The notes: a model not told the origin generated them from the letters alone. A stretch of DNA of 64,000 nt from Ceriagrion tenellum (GCA_963169105.1 OY720637.1:34343925-34407924); one strand, 5' to 3'. Positions 1 through 11,670 are shown, counted from the first letter of the stretch. A program made the numbers and translations.

Positions 1-177
1 ACATGACACCTCATTCTGCATTAGCATATCACGAAATCTCCGGTGTGCAGTTTTCCACATTGCTCACAAATTATTAATATCAACAACACTCTATACGTTT
101 GGTTTATTTAATTGACTTTATGCCAATACAAAGCAGACATATATTTCAGGTACTTATTTTCGAAAGAATAAAGCCCC

Positions 178-519
178 GTTCACAACAACTTAACTTGGCT
201 TAACCTTTCAGTATTCATTATCTTACACAAAATACGAATACTAGGCTATTTCTCCCTTCCAAAAAGTCTCCTCATATAACACAAACAGCGTAACCAAAAT
301 ATCCTATATCGATAGTAGCAATCGATTACTTCCGCACTATCGATAGTAAACCAGGCCTTGCTATTGGCTAGAGTTAAGAGAAAGTTGAGAAATGCTCAAC
401 TCCAAGACTACGCCAAGTCGAGTTAAGCCACTTTAAGTTGTTGTGAACCAGTGTGTTGCTTTCTCACGGACTCAACTCCTAAGTCGCGCCCAGTTAAGCC
501 AAGTTAAGTTGCTGTGAAC
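178..519. mobile_element. MITE-like element with 27-bp terminal inverted repeats
   Basis: The first 27 bases (178-204, starting GTTCACAACAACTTAACTTG) are repeated inverted at 493-519 with one mismatch. A third copy of the right-end motif lies at 422-448 in the same orientation as the right end, so the end may have been duplicated. The interior is AT-rich, carries a small CTATCGATAG inverted pair (about 305-350) and has no coding potential. No clear target-site duplication is visible, so the superfamily is unassigned. Confidence 0.6.
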
Positions 520-832
520 TCATATTTTTAAATTTTTTTAAACCTACTCATCTAAAATCTTTAAATCTACTCTAATTTACATGGAAGGGAGTAAAAACGA
601 AGACTTTTAAAAGCCGGAAGCCCCTATCAGTTATCACGATTTCAAACTTCAGCCCGAAGATATGGGCCCAGGTTTTACATAATTTTTTGTCACATAAGGA
701 AGCACTTTTCAAAGTTGAGGAACTTCATGGGTGGGATCTGAGTAGAGACGAAAAGTAAAGGGTAATATGGTAAGGTAAAGGTATGGTAAGGGTAAGGGTA
801 AAGGGCTGTATGGGTCGGAGAATGGGTATTTG
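520..832. other. no feature recognised
   Basis: AT-rich sequence with a purine-rich GGTAAGGGTAAGGGTA-like run near 765-810. No gene or repeat family is recognised. Confidence 0.4.
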
Positions 833-1235
833 CGAGGGGAGGGCATACATAGATTTGCGGCGTTTGAGATGTGGGTGTGGAGAAGGATAGAGAGTGTGAA
901 CTTAATGGAGAGAAGGACGAGCGAAAAGGTATAGGACAAGGCTGGAGAGGAAAGGAAGCAGGTGGCGGAGGTTCGGAGGAGGCAAAAGAGACAGATAGCC
1001 GACGACATATTGCAAGGAGAAGAACGCCGAAGAAGAAAAAAGACAAATGAACACTGGGGAAGGGGGGAAGAAGATAGGAATTCCGGATGAAATAAGAAGA
1101 GGAAGGCGATATGAGGATTTTAAGATGGATCTAACGGCGGCACACGAATTGGAGGGAAAACGCGACAGTATGCCAGTTGGAATAAGAATGCCCAAAAACA
1201 TACCTATCAGCTGGTAGAATACTCAAACGAATGAA
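833..1235 (+). mobile_element. diverged LINE A relic
   Basis: The stretch GATGTGGGTGTGGAGAAGGA near 867-890 matches the 'EMWVWRR' segment of the LINE A copies elsewhere in this window (for example 30195-30925). The end near 1200-1235 resembles their tail (CTGGTAGAATACTC). The part between is purine-rich and too diverged to align by eye, so the boundaries are uncertain. Confidence 0.4.
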
Positions 1236-2235
1236 TGAAAAACATAATTAAACACTTGAAAATAACAACATACGAAGGTAACGATAACAACAAGAAGAGA
1301 TACGGAATAAGAAGTAGCAGTCCAGACGAACTGTAAGAAGCATTCAAGATGCGCTGCGGGAATTTCGGGAAGGTCTGCGGAGCGCGTGGTGCACAATACA
1401 CAATAACGAGGGATGTACAACACTTCAACGCGCGAGTAAAGAAAGAGAAAGGGCGCACGTTGACGGGTGAAAGTTACAAAAACATATACGGGTCGATCGA
1501 GCAATTTTCGAGAAGTGGCAAAGGCAGGAGGAGAACAGTATTCCAGAATGGGAGGGACACATCCAAACAAACGCTACCTAACATCAGGGATCTTGAATTT
1601 ATAGAAGGCGGAAGAGTGCGCCATTACTATACATGGCTTTTACAAAGATACGCTTAATTTATACCACAAACAAGCTCGGATTCGGATGGGTAATTTAAAC
1701 CTGAATTCCCATCACATAAAACGACTCTTCAGTCACTCAATTCCTCATTTCAAATCAACGTACTTACTACCTCTAGCAAGGCTTCGCGCTCCGCCGCCCT
1801 TGCCAGAAATAAGGTCGATATAATACAACTCCAAGGTACAAGTGGTCTTCACTCAGAAAGAACACCCCTCATATCTTGGAGGATTTAGATCAAGTGATTC
1901 CAGTTTATTATTCGTTGTGTAACTAGCACTATTTTTACTTTTGCTAGAACTTTTTGCTGTAACCTTCACAATCTGAATTCTCTTTATAAAAGTCTCCGCA
2001 TTTCTCATTCCAACGGAACACACTTCCTAGATGGCGTATGTCCTTCAACATGACTATCACCGTCAGCCCTCCAACCCGATTTCCCAAGATCCTAATTTCA
2101 ATAAAGATCGTTCATCTCCACTCTATATCGCAAACCTATTTACTTGTTCATAATAATGCGCACCTTCCTTGGTTTCCTCCGGAAATTTTCTTCCTGATCC
2201 CAACCATGCCAAATATGCTTCCGTTTGTATTTATT
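1236..2235. other. no feature recognised
   Basis: AT-rich. A 102-codon frame at 1349-1657 (+) has no recognisable domain, overlaps frames on the other strand and is probably chance. Confidence 0.4.
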
Positions 2236-2710
2236 TGTGCTTACGAAGCCTACTCCATCCTTCTAGACAGCAGAGTCTTGAACGCCAGCAAGCTCCTTCT
2301 GTATTTTTATATAGGTACAAGTATCGTTTCCATTTAACGATGTTTTTAAAAGTACTCTACCGGTTAAGGTAGGTCTTGGTGGATCTCCTCTCGGTTATCT
2401 ACACTTTCAGGGGCCTATCTCGCTCTATTATATCCTTTTTCGTGTCAGCATACGATCTACCCTTCTTCATTCCGTCCATGAAACCTATTCTCTTTCTTCC
2501 CCTTCCCCGCTTGCCTAACATCCTTTTCTCTATCACACTCTTGAGCAACCCATCATTATTACATCCTCCAGCCACCTACTCTGTCGGTCTCGAATTGCAT
2601 TCAGAAGTTTCCTTTCCTCGCCTGCCATCTCAAAGCACTTCCTCGCTTGTCTTCCACTACGTCCACCTCACCTACATTCTTCTCCACACCCACATCTCAA
2701 ATTTTAGCCT
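2236..2710 (-). mobile_element. LINE A non-LTR retrotransposon, 3' fragment
   Basis: On the minus strand this reads as the C-terminal end of an endonuclease/reverse-transcriptase ORF (segments like 'RWLEDVI', 'GLLK', 'IEGRMLG', 'KRGRGRKRIGF') and then a 3' UTR ending in ACCGGTAGAGTACTTTTAAA at 2340-2360. The downstream stretch 2236-2340 is also shared with the copy at 55262-55560, so this subfamily has a longer 3' end than the others. It is 5' truncated and frame-broken. Confidence 0.75.
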
Positions 2711-4043
2711 TTATATGACAACGTTTCTTGATGTTCTTACATGAATTTAAATGATTATTTTATGGGAAATCTTCAGTCCAGATCCTCTAGCTCAGGCATT
2801 GCATCCCATTGTAACAACACTCCATAAAATCATCTACTTAATGAAAATTAAAACCCTACATTGAAATACGTACGCTCAAGAACAACATTTGCCAATGCTG
2901 TAATCATGAACTTGACCTTTGATCCCCGGGAATACTATTTTAAGTTAACAAAGTACTCCATTAGTTAGACGTTTTGGAGCAAATAATAACAATAGTTACA
3001 AGATATACATGCACATCGACCTGGGTAGCGTATTTTTCTTGCATATCTTGCGTTCCTGGACACGGGCGTCCGTAAATGTACACTACGTACAACATAATTA
3101 ACAACCGATATTAGAATTTTTTCGTTTTTCTCATAGTTAGCCGTCAGTAATCGTACTCTAGTAGTATAAGGTACTCCTCTACTCTGAAAGTGTTTAACTC
3201 ATTGATTGAAATCTATAATAAATCACAAATACGCTTTCACAAGATGCTTAAAGATTACCACTTGTTTCTAATGACAGAGAAATCTTCAGGATCAAGATAT
3301 TAGACATGACTTCACGATGACTCTGTAAGATTATGTAGATGCAGTATTCAATATTCGGTGGAAAAGTGCAACTGTGTACGATATAATACGGGTTACTTCT
3401 CCAATTTAGTGCCGTTTAGTGAATCCGTTTAAACTAACATAAATTCCTCACTAGCAGAAGAAATTCAGATTACTTATTCTCAACGGCATACCAATTCCGC
3501 ACACTTATCACGAGTAAAAACAAACATGGTCAACACAAGACAATGACATCTCATAAAATCCTGCGAAAAAGAACGAAACGAATGCAATTCTTATTACTCA
3601 CAGAAGGTTGCACCGACAGAATGCACTCATTTTTGTCGGGATAGACATTACACGCTGAAGGTTCTCGGAAACAGCGACTTACCTGGAAGAAAAATAAATT
3701 ATTAATACCGATTGCAGAATACAGCAAAGTTACAGGCATTTATTTAAGAAACTTCACATATCTTTCACCAGAGAAGTAGTTCTTGGACTTAAGCTCTGTG
3801 CACCATATCACAAACAGATAGCGATTTTTTTAAACAGAAGCAATTTCGAAAGAGTTGACATAAAAAATGTCGCTAAGTCAAAACAAAATAAACTCAACGC
3901 TGTAACATAACGCTGGCCTCGCCATTTTTCTTTTAACTACCTCATGGCTTATTATAACAATAAGGGGCCCACCATATTGTGAATTGAGAATAAACAATAG
4001 GCCGAGGGAGTGGAAGCGTCGGCAACAAAAGGAGCTGGGAGTG
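2711..4043. other. no feature recognised
   Basis: AT-rich unique-looking sequence with no recognised gene, RNA or repeat family. Confidence 0.4.
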
Positions 4044-4045
4044 TA

Positions 4046-4155
4046 GAGGAAACCGTCGGAGCGTACGGTCGTGCCAGGACAGCACGCAGGGATTTTTGTA
4101 GATAAAACCGTCGGATTGTACGGTCGTGCCAGGACAGCACGCAAGTTTTGATAGA
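4046..4155 (+). repeat. 55-bp tandem duplication
   Basis: Two units with a 55-bp period. AAACCGTCGG begins at about 4050 and again at about 4105, and each is followed by TACGGTCGTGCCAGGACAGC. A third, strongly diverged unit may follow at 4160-4200. No function is apparent. Confidence 0.75.
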
Positions 4156-5205
4156 GGAAAGTTCCAGAGTGTGGCATCGTGCGAGACATAGCCCACGTGG
4201 AAAAGGAGAATTGACCAAGGAGAGGAACGGGAGATCTTACAACAGGACGAGACCCAAGAGCTGAGGGCCCGCCAAGGACGAACACTAAGCAGGCTGAGAG
4301 GATTTTCCAGACCACAGAGGGACAAGCCAACCTGTGTCGTCGAATAATTGGGTTGTAACTGTAAACTTTTATTTTCATATAAGATACAAGAAGCCATAAG
4401 GCAAGAGTTTTTTAATTGGCCACGAATTAAGTTTGTGACTGGATGTTGTGAAAAGTTTAAGTGGAGAAGTGTGGCAAATAATTGGACAATATACTTAAAA
4501 GAAGGAATAATTATTCATATGCCAAATTTGTATGTAAATTAGAATATAAAGTCGGTCATGACCTTAGGACATAAGTAATTATTTCCATAATTTAAATTGT
4601 CTGTAAATTGAATATTTCATTTTGTTAAGTAAATTGTAACCGTATCTCTAAACCTGCTACGTTTCATGTATTTTCTTTACCGACGAGCAAGCTGGGGCAA
4701 AATACAAAGAAGTAGAACTATGACGGAGGAAATACGTGTTACAACGCACAGTTCGACATGACGACCAAGTTCTCCGTTATAACGGGTATGGCCACGACAA
4801 GACTTCATATTGTTCAGTGGAATACGCAAAGGGCCTACAGCTATTAAGACGGTAAAGTTTGACTTCCTCTACGGCGTAGACAAAATAAGACACGCCACTT
4901 CGCTATGAGGAACAAGACGTCCAAAATGCCCCGGCAGTTCCAATTAGTCTCCTATGAAGCCAAATCCCCGCTATGAGTTTCATAATTTTTTTAGAGCGAG
5001 GATAGAGGGAAGTTATCGGCATGAGACATAGCCTAATAATCTTCCCTCAAGGATATCTATTGCGAGGCAAAAGAGGACGGTAATGTATACGAATCCACTT
5101 CTCTTTTTTTCAGTCTAAAAACGTAGACGCGCAGACGAACGAGTATAGGAATACACGCATACTCAATATGATAGTTTCATGCAAATGCCTGGATTATCGT
5201 ATATA
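4156..5205. other. no feature recognised
   Basis: AT-rich sequence with no recognised gene or repeat. A 64-codon frame at 4348-4542 is not similar to anything I recognise. Confidence 0.4.
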
Positions 5206-5440
5206 TCTCGTTATTGTTTAATTTTAACTCATCGTGTTCTTCTTTCCTGTATAGCGTTCCATATGGTCGTTTCCTCTTCTACTCGTCTCAACATTTCATC
5301 ATTTCTCATTTTGTACGTCAATTTTTATCTTCGGCATCCTCCTCCAGCACCAGGTTTTGAAGGCTTCTGTTCTTTTCTGGCCAGCTTTTGCGATGGTCCA
5401 CCCTTCCGATCCGCAGAGTGCTGTCTTGAAATGGTAATTA
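5206..5440 (-). mobile_element. LINE B non-LTR retrotransposon relic
   Basis: The minus strand encodes a fragment reading 'ALCGSEGWTIAKAGQKRTEA' followed by 'WCWRRMPKIK'. This is the region after the reverse-transcriptase thumb that typifies endonuclease/reverse-transcriptase LINEs of arthropods ('LYGSETWT...EAFEMWCWRRMLKI'). It is truncated at both ends. The copy at 12770-13185 is the same family. Confidence 0.75.
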
Positions 5441-6120
5441 TTAAAAATTCCCGACTCAAACCAGAAATTCACGAACATTACCCAGTGCTGAAACTTCACG
5501 AATACTTCCCGATTTTCCCGGTCATTGGACACCCTAAATATCGTAGTACTTAATTCATGCTTCCTACAGCTGCTGGAATTAAAACGCATGATTCGAATAT
5601 GGTCTCCATTATGACTACTGTCGGTGCAAAAATTATGTAGACTCGAGTTTGAACGCTGATTAAAAAAAAGCCGTGGTACCCACATGAATACGAGTTACAC
5701 CACATTTTAGCTTGTTTTATATTTCTTTCAACTGTGGTTGCCGATTATTTTTACATTACATTCCCGATTTTTTATTCCGGTGAGAACAAAAAGGGGGCCG
5801 GTTTTTCTGCCGTTTTCGAAAGGAGGCCTCTCTTTGACATTTAATAGACAATAAACTTGAAGTTTAATCGTAATGAACCTGTAGTAATGTTTAGGAAAAA
5901 CGTATTGAAATGTATCTTTGAACGTTCAGTCTTTCTATTGTGCCATAAAAAAGTTATTAACAAGTTTATAAAACAACTTTTTCTTGGTTATGAAAAGTAG
6001 TAGAAGCAAGATCTTGGTCTTGTTTTGAAGCTCTTTACAGCAGTATTCAATAACAATTACCATTGTAAACTCACATTATGACATCGATTTTTAACGAGTT
6101 AATAAACAACCGAGTATTTT
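5441..6120. other. no feature recognised
   Basis: AT-rich. No gene, RNA or repeat family recognised. Confidence 0.4.
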
Positions 6121-6640
6121 AGCGGGCTCAAACCAGCGGTTAGGCAGCCGTTGTCGCGAGAGGGGTGGTATGTAGTAGGGAACTATCTCATTGAAACCAC
6201 CTTAAGGGAACCCTTTTCCTTCGTCCTTTGCTCCCGATGACTGACGCGTCTCTCTATTGGCGGGGACCCTTCCTTTCCCCACCGTTAACTCCACCGCGCC
6301 CCCTAACGGCTAATTTCGCCAGCTCCGGATCGTGGGCGAATGAGCGCCCAGTGCCCTTCGCCCTTATTCCCTTTTGGTCTCCTCCGTCCTGGTCGACCCT
6401 CCCCCCCTCAAACTCAACTTCCCCGCCCGGGGCCCTTCGGCCCTTCGCCCCTCCACCACCAACCGGCCGACCCACTGCGAAGTTTTCCGTAGAGTCATTC
6501 AAGTGGGGCGGGGGGGCGAGCGGACGTAATGAAAAGTGATGCCCCCGGCCCCGACGAATGCATATCAAAAGCGGTAGTTGGGTAAAGAAGGCGGGAGGAG
6601 GGAGAGAGAAGACCGGGGAGGATCCCACGTCAGTCCAGTG
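6121..6640. other. GC-rich island, no gene recognised
   Basis: Strikingly richer in C and G than its surroundings, with poly-C/poly-G runs. Open frames occur on both strands (6228-6539 +, 6254-6628 -), but their translations are proline- or glycine-rich low-complexity sequence, as expected of GC-rich DNA lacking stops. It could be a CpG-rich regulatory segment or a first exon; nothing distinguishes these. Confidence 0.4.
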
Positions 6641-7619
6641 ATGGATGATGTGCCCCAGATTACGCGTGCGAAGTCAATTCATTTTTAGCGATCCTGGCGA
6701 TCAAATAGGAAAAAATAATTTGAAAAATAAATTGAGCTTGCGGGAGACGATGCGCCCTATACTTCTTTTTTTTAAATGAATGGGCTTCTTTATCCATTGG
6801 GGAGGTAAATTAAAAAAATATTTTAAAATCCACATCGGTTAATCATCTCCTGAGCCGGGAGTCGAGGTTCGTAAACTCTCGGATTGGGCCTCTGATTTAT
6901 TGAGTCCTTGCCATTAAGGATCGCGAAGACTTGATTGGCCATTTTCCATTCTCATAATTAATTATCATAATAAATGGAGGGTTATCCGACGATTGATATG
7001 GAATCAAGAGAAGACACTATTCATTGAGAAAGTGTAAACCCTCTAGCAAAACCTTGACATCAAGTTAAGTTTCAATAGAAATGTTTTCCTATCAGAGTAA
7101 ACATTCAATTTGGTCTACCATATTTGAAAATAAATACCGGTACCATTTCCATACTTTTATTTTCGTCACCGACTATGGTTTCAGCACAATATGCGATCCT
7201 CAGGAAATTCCACCAGTTTTTATTTTTAAATGTGGAAATCCATAGGTTCCACAAAGTTTGTACCAATACGCTCTCTAACGTTCAATATGGCCTAGTTGAA
7301 TACAGATCGCGTAAACTGTTCGGAATTACATGGGTTTCAAATTCGCAGGCGGATTGCAGTCACCAAATACTAACAGCCTTTACAAAAATTCTACCTTTCG
7401 GTAAACAATTAGAGAATATAATTACAAATCAGTCATTCAACAGAAACAAAGACATTGGGGAAGTAAATTCAGAACTGACACATTCTGGGAACGTAGATGC
7501 CTCCTAAGCATTAAGTTCTCAGGCAGCAAGTATGTTGGATGGAAAATCCCCAATTTTAAACTGCTGTTTCATCAAGTATAGATCTCCCACTAGTTAAGAA
7601 AAAATTTATTGAAAGTAGT
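6641..7619. other. no feature recognised; one 127-codon frame
   Basis: AT-rich. The 127-codon frame at 7124-7507 (+) begins with a hydrophobic stretch but shows no domain that I recognise. It has no visible splice or promoter context and I treat it as chance. Confidence 0.35.
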
Positions 7620-8458
7620 TACCAGTTACACTTATTGACAGTAGCCACCAATTGTGACAGTTTGGAACCCATGAAAAACAGTACAGAGAGTTGAAATAAT
7701 TTTTAGCAATGTTTACAGAAAAAAAGAACTTTATTACAAAATGCAACGCACTGAAAAATCAAAACTTGACTTCTTAAATAAATTACGCAAAGGAGCGGGA
7801 CAGATCGCTTTATACAGAGCCTTTAGTGTCTACATAAGGAAGCAGAATGTGAAAAATTACTGATAAACGGTCATCCTCGGTCACTCCTATAGACTAGTCA
7901 TCTAATATCGCTGGCCTGATGCTCACAGTAAAATTTTCTTTGACGCATTTTACAAAATCACTTCATTCGTTGAAGTTGTCTATAAATGATGTTAGAAGCT
8001 AGAAGAATACCTTCCTAAGTATCAAACTTGAGATTCATTTACCGATTACACTTATTGACAGTAGCTACTAATTGTGACAGTTTGGAACCCATGAAAAACA
8101 GTACAGGGGGTTGAAAAAATGTTAGCAGTGTTTACAGAAAGTAAGAACTTTATCACAAACTGCAACGCACTGAAAAATCAAAACTTGACTTCTTAAATAA
8201 ATTTCGCAAAGGAGCGGGACAGATCGCTTTATACAGAGCCTTTAGTGTCTACATAAGGAAGCAGAATGTGAAAAATTACAGATAAACGGTCATCCTAGGC
8301 TGCTGCTATCGACTAGTCTTCTACTGCCGTTGGCCTGATGCTCACAGTAAAATTTTCTTTGACGCATTTTACAAAACCACTTCATTCGTTGAAGTTGTCT
8401 ATAAATAATGTTAGAAGCTAGAAGAATACCTTCCTAATTATCAAACTTGAGATTCACT
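7620..8458 (+). repeat. tandem duplication, about 420-bp unit
   Basis: Two head-to-tail copies (about 7620-8039 and 8040-8458) with only scattered substitutions and single-base indels. Anchors: TTACACTTATTGACAGTAGC at 7626 and 8046, and GAAGTTGTCTATAAAT near the end of each. No coding frame is conserved. The high identity indicates a fairly recent local duplication. Confidence 0.9.
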
Positions 8459-8605
8459 GTTCGTCATGATCCAATGTTGTCGCGATGTTTGTACCTGTTG
8501 GCCTCCTTGGTTACGAAATCCTTCTATTGAAAATTCATTCCAAGGTAGGTACTGCGAAAGAAGCCCAATCGGTTATTGCACTATTGGAACTCAATGAGGT
8601 TCTTA

Positions 8606-9178
8606 CGAGGGTTGCCCAAAAAGTAAATCCCCAAATACGTATATACATTTTTTAACACGGTAAAAACAGAAATCACTGCGCTGAAGCGGCCATCGAGAGG
8701 CACATCTCCATGGTCGCAAATCCTTATCAGGTTATCGCGACGCTGCTGTATCTTACATCTGAGTGATCTGAACAATTCCGTGGACTCTTGAGGTGGACAG
8801 GCTGCAAGATTAGACACGCAAACACCAGTCAGGGCAAATGATATACGCGAAAGAATTAAAATGTACCGTGATTTACCCTCTTTCTTAATCCATTTAGGAT
8901 AATGACACTGAGTACTTTTCCACGCAACTTCACTGGACGACGAAGAGGCAGTTAAGCACAGAAAACACTTGGCTCCATAACCAGAGCAAGGAATGGTACC
9001 GACAGGGCATACACGCAATAGTTAACCGCTGGAGGAAGGCAACAGAACTTGAAGGAGATTGTGTGAGAAATCAGAGGAAATCGATAAAACATTGTTCTTT
9101 CATTAGTGTAAATTTTACTTTATAGAATAAATAATTGTTGAGAAAAAATTTGGGGCCTTACTTTAAGGGCAACCTTTG
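8606..9178 (+). mobile_element. mariner-like transposon, internally deleted
   Basis: Imperfect terminal inverted repeats of about 29 bp (left begins CGAGGGTTGCCCAAAAAGTA, right is its near complement ending GGGCAACCTTTG) are flanked by TA at 8604-8605 and 9179-9180, the Tc1/mariner target duplication. Near the right end the plus strand encodes a mariner transposase C-terminus. At 573 bp it is much shorter than the ~1.3 kb of a full mariner, so it is non-autonomous. Confidence 0.8.
8930..9080 (+). pseudogene. mariner transposase C-terminal remnant
   Basis: Seen: translated pieces 'LDDEEAVKHRKHLA', then after a frameshift 'WLHNQSKEWYRQGIHAIVNR' and 'WRKATELEGDCV'. Family knowledge: mariner transposases end with a segment of the form DEEV..AV..WL..Q.K.FY..GI..LV.RW.KCI...GDYVE. 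The match places this at the extreme C-terminus, past the catalytic D,D(34)D triad, which is absent. Frameshifts and missing 5' sequence make it non-functional. It lies inside the element bounded by the inverted repeats at 8606 and 9178. Confidence 0.7.
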
Positions 9179-9189
9179 TACTAATGCCT

Positions 9190-9460
9190 GATTCAGAAAG
9201 TGCATCTGAATTCAGCCTTGGCCCAGCCCGGAAGCCAGCGACCGTTCGCACACTGAGGGATTGAGGTAGGTGAACCTCTCTCCGATTTCCCTGGGTCGCC
9301 CTCTAGGGATATCTGTCGGCTTTCCGAGCCACTGGGCATTCGATTCTAAGGGCAGCACCACTGGATTGGAATTGGTGCGAATAAGCGCCGAGTCATTCTC
9401 AACCGGATTCATTTCGATCGGGGTTATTGAATTCATTGGGAGGGCACAGGGTTAATATTT
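9190..9460. other. GC-rich segment with open frames on both strands
   Basis: A less AT-rich patch open on both strands (9212-9436 -, 74 codons; 9270-9455 +, 61 codons). Neither translation is recognised. It directly follows the mariner remnant. Confidence 0.3.
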
Positions 9461-9567
9461 AATGATCGCCACAGCTCAAGCACTGGCCCCATCTCTAAAA
9501 CATGAATGAAAGAGATAGCAAATACGGTCATCGATCGACATTTCATTGCTAATCAGCTACATTTACA

Positions 9568-10023
9568 GCACTAATGGCCGGTTGCAAGAACATTTAGCTA
9601 TGGAATCAATAGCTATGAGATCCATGAAGTTATAGATCTCATAGATATATACGGGTTGCAGGCACACATCTACTAGTTACATACCTTATTTACCAATAGT
9701 TAATTGCTTCGAATATTTGATCTCATCTTCAACCGTAGGATAAAATTTATAAATGTGTAGTCTATGCATAATTGCTAATGCACACAATAATTAGTCAGTA
9801 AGAGTAAACAAAATGGTCATTTGTCTCAAAACAACCCTTTAATCTAGTAATTAAGTCTCCAAGCGATTCATTGCGCATTTACCATCTTGCCTACTTATGG
9901 AGCCAATAAGTTATGAGACCAATAAATTTATCAAATGTTTCTGCAACATATATTGAATGGTTGTTAAGGCTTATGGGTCCCAAAACTTTATTGAATACGT
10001 GTGTGTCGTTCCTGCAACTGGTC
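9568..10023. repeat. possible inverted-repeat element (weak)
   Basis: The end GGCCGGTTGCAAGAACA at about 9568 resembles the complement of CGTTCCTGCAACTGGTC near 10007, roughly 13 of 17 bases. The interior has several short AGCTATGAGATC / GATCTCATAG complementary words. No target duplication is clear. Confidence 0.3.
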
Positions 10024-11027
10024 AAAAGAGAAAAAAAAAACTGCTAAGGTAATTCCTACTAAGACCACATATCCGTAATGTAGTTTAGCCATGCTAAAAG
10101 GATTTGCTATACGCAAGTAGGGCTCTTTCCTATTTTTCACTGTGATAAGTATTTAATAATTCCGCATTCAAGGGGTTCATTATCGTTGGGGAAATAATAA
10201 CCCTTTGCAATTATCCATTGAGATAAATATTTAATGTGTGCTAATTCAAGGTTTATCATCTTTCAGAAAATTAGTGAGAGAAAGATAACGTATATTATGA
10301 GAGTAAACTTGTATGCCTTTTATAGTCCTCAAAATCATTACTCAACGAGCAAGTCTCGGCGCACGCAAATAAAAACACACATGGGCGTATATATACAAAA
10401 TCTGCATATTTATTCTTCTTACTATTTTTTCCCAGAGACGTAGGTCCAAAATGAATCATTAATTTCATTCCTCTTTCAACGATCTTTCGCATATTTGTCT
10501 ATCCTATTTCAGAGTAACATAAAAAATTAATTTTGCATAATATTTAACAATTTAACCAAGTTTACATTTTATAGATAGTGAAGTTTAGAAAAGTGCGTAA
10601 AGTATTATACATGTAAATATATACATATACATAATATTTTTAACGTTACCTCAGGGAGAGTTCCATCTGATATTTTCATTATTTAATCAATTCAAAAGGA
10701 ACTCACTAAGGTAATGAGTAAAAACATGCATGCGTGCATCTAAAGGTAATTTTTATCATATTTCGCCAAATTAAATGTAAACCTGGTTGAATTGATAATT
10801 AACAAACAAAATTAATTATTAGTGTAGCCCGGAAGAAGCTTAAATCAACATTCGAAACTTCGATGAAAGCGGAATGAAGTCAATAATTAATTTTGAACCG
10901 TTAACTCCCGAAAAAATAATCACATTAAAATAAGAGGTCGAGACAAAGAATCAACTGAATATATTCCGATACCTGTAAAGAATCATATCGAGAGGTAAAT
11001 TATATTTTAAAATTTATTGACGAATAA
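10024..11027. other. no feature recognised
   Basis: Very AT-rich, with (TA)-rich tracts near 10615-10640. No gene or repeat family recognised. Confidence 0.4.
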
Positions 11028-11090
11028 TTAACATTGAAAAATAGTTAGATCGGCATTTTGCGGGTTCTCCCCGCGTTGCACCATTTTTAT

Positions 11091-11130
11091 GGACGATCGT
11101 TTTGCCGGCATTCCAGTTGGCTTCATCGGG
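11091..11130 (-). ncRNA. hammerhead ribozyme-like motif (decayed)
   Basis: Aligned with the intact copy at 12156-12195, this has CCGATGA for CTGATGA and AAAAC for GAAAC, with the short ACGATCGT stem III hairpin retained. The core substitutions predict loss of self-cleavage. Confidence 0.5.
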
Positions 11131-11242
11131 TCCTTTATCGGGAACAGGAGAATTGTTTGCCGCGATACATAGGCTTCCTTTAATCTTTGCTGTTGCATCT
11201 TCTGAATCCCCTCAATCATTTTCCCTCTCTCGCCTCCTTTAA

Positions 11243-11483
11243 CCCTTTATGGACAACAATTTTTCTACTTAAGAAAATTTTTTTCCTTCCACTTCCCAAT
11301 CAAGGCAGATACTTTAAAGCACGCCCATCCATTTTAAAAACATTATTCTCAAAAAGGCCTAGAATTTAGGTACGAGCGTGCCGAAAACATCTCAATGGGC
11401 TATAGTGGAATGACTCGCATGGTTACTGAGGCATAACCATTCTGGAGGTATGTGCCTAATTCGGCACACCGGACGTTAAAGGG
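11243..11483. mobile_element. piggyBac-like MITE with TTAA target duplication
   Basis: A 241-bp insertion bounded by TTAA at 11239-11242 and 11484-11487, with ends CCCTTTATGG and the complement of CCCTTTAACG. The inverted partner arm preserves the unoccupied site at 12379-12382, where the flanks join across one TTAA. TTAA duplication with CCC-starting ends is diagnostic of piggyBac-type elements. It has no coding sequence. Confidence 0.8.
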
Positions 11484-11670
11484 TTAAAGCTTCCCAGTTC
11501 TTCCCTTCTTCCTAGCTCACCCTCCTCATTCCTCTCTGAATTCGCGTCTCAAATGCCTCCAGTATAATGGAGTCCGAATAACCTCGTACAATATAACTGT
11601 TACGAGGGTTTCCGCGGTTTTCTTGTTTATCGGTATTTTTCGGGTTCACTCCACGTTGCACCATTTTTGT

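Noticed and set aside
690..1201. three overlapping minus-strand frames (118, 99, 99 codons)
   Set aside because: They are antisense to a purine-rich LINE A relic; serine/proline/leucine-rich composition reflects the complementary strand.
3878..4397. 166- and 151-codon minus-strand frames near 4 kb
   Set aside because: They cross the 55-bp tandem duplication, overlap each other in different frames, and show no domain.
7124..7507. 127-codon plus-strand frame
   Set aside because: No similarity recognised and no gene context; length is compatible with chance in 64 kb.
7620..8458. CRISPR-like or satellite array
   Set aside because: Only two long units, no spacers; a simple tandem duplication.
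8581..9018. 145-codon minus-strand frame
   Set aside because: It spans the mariner end and runs antisense to the transposase remnant, so it is a shadow.
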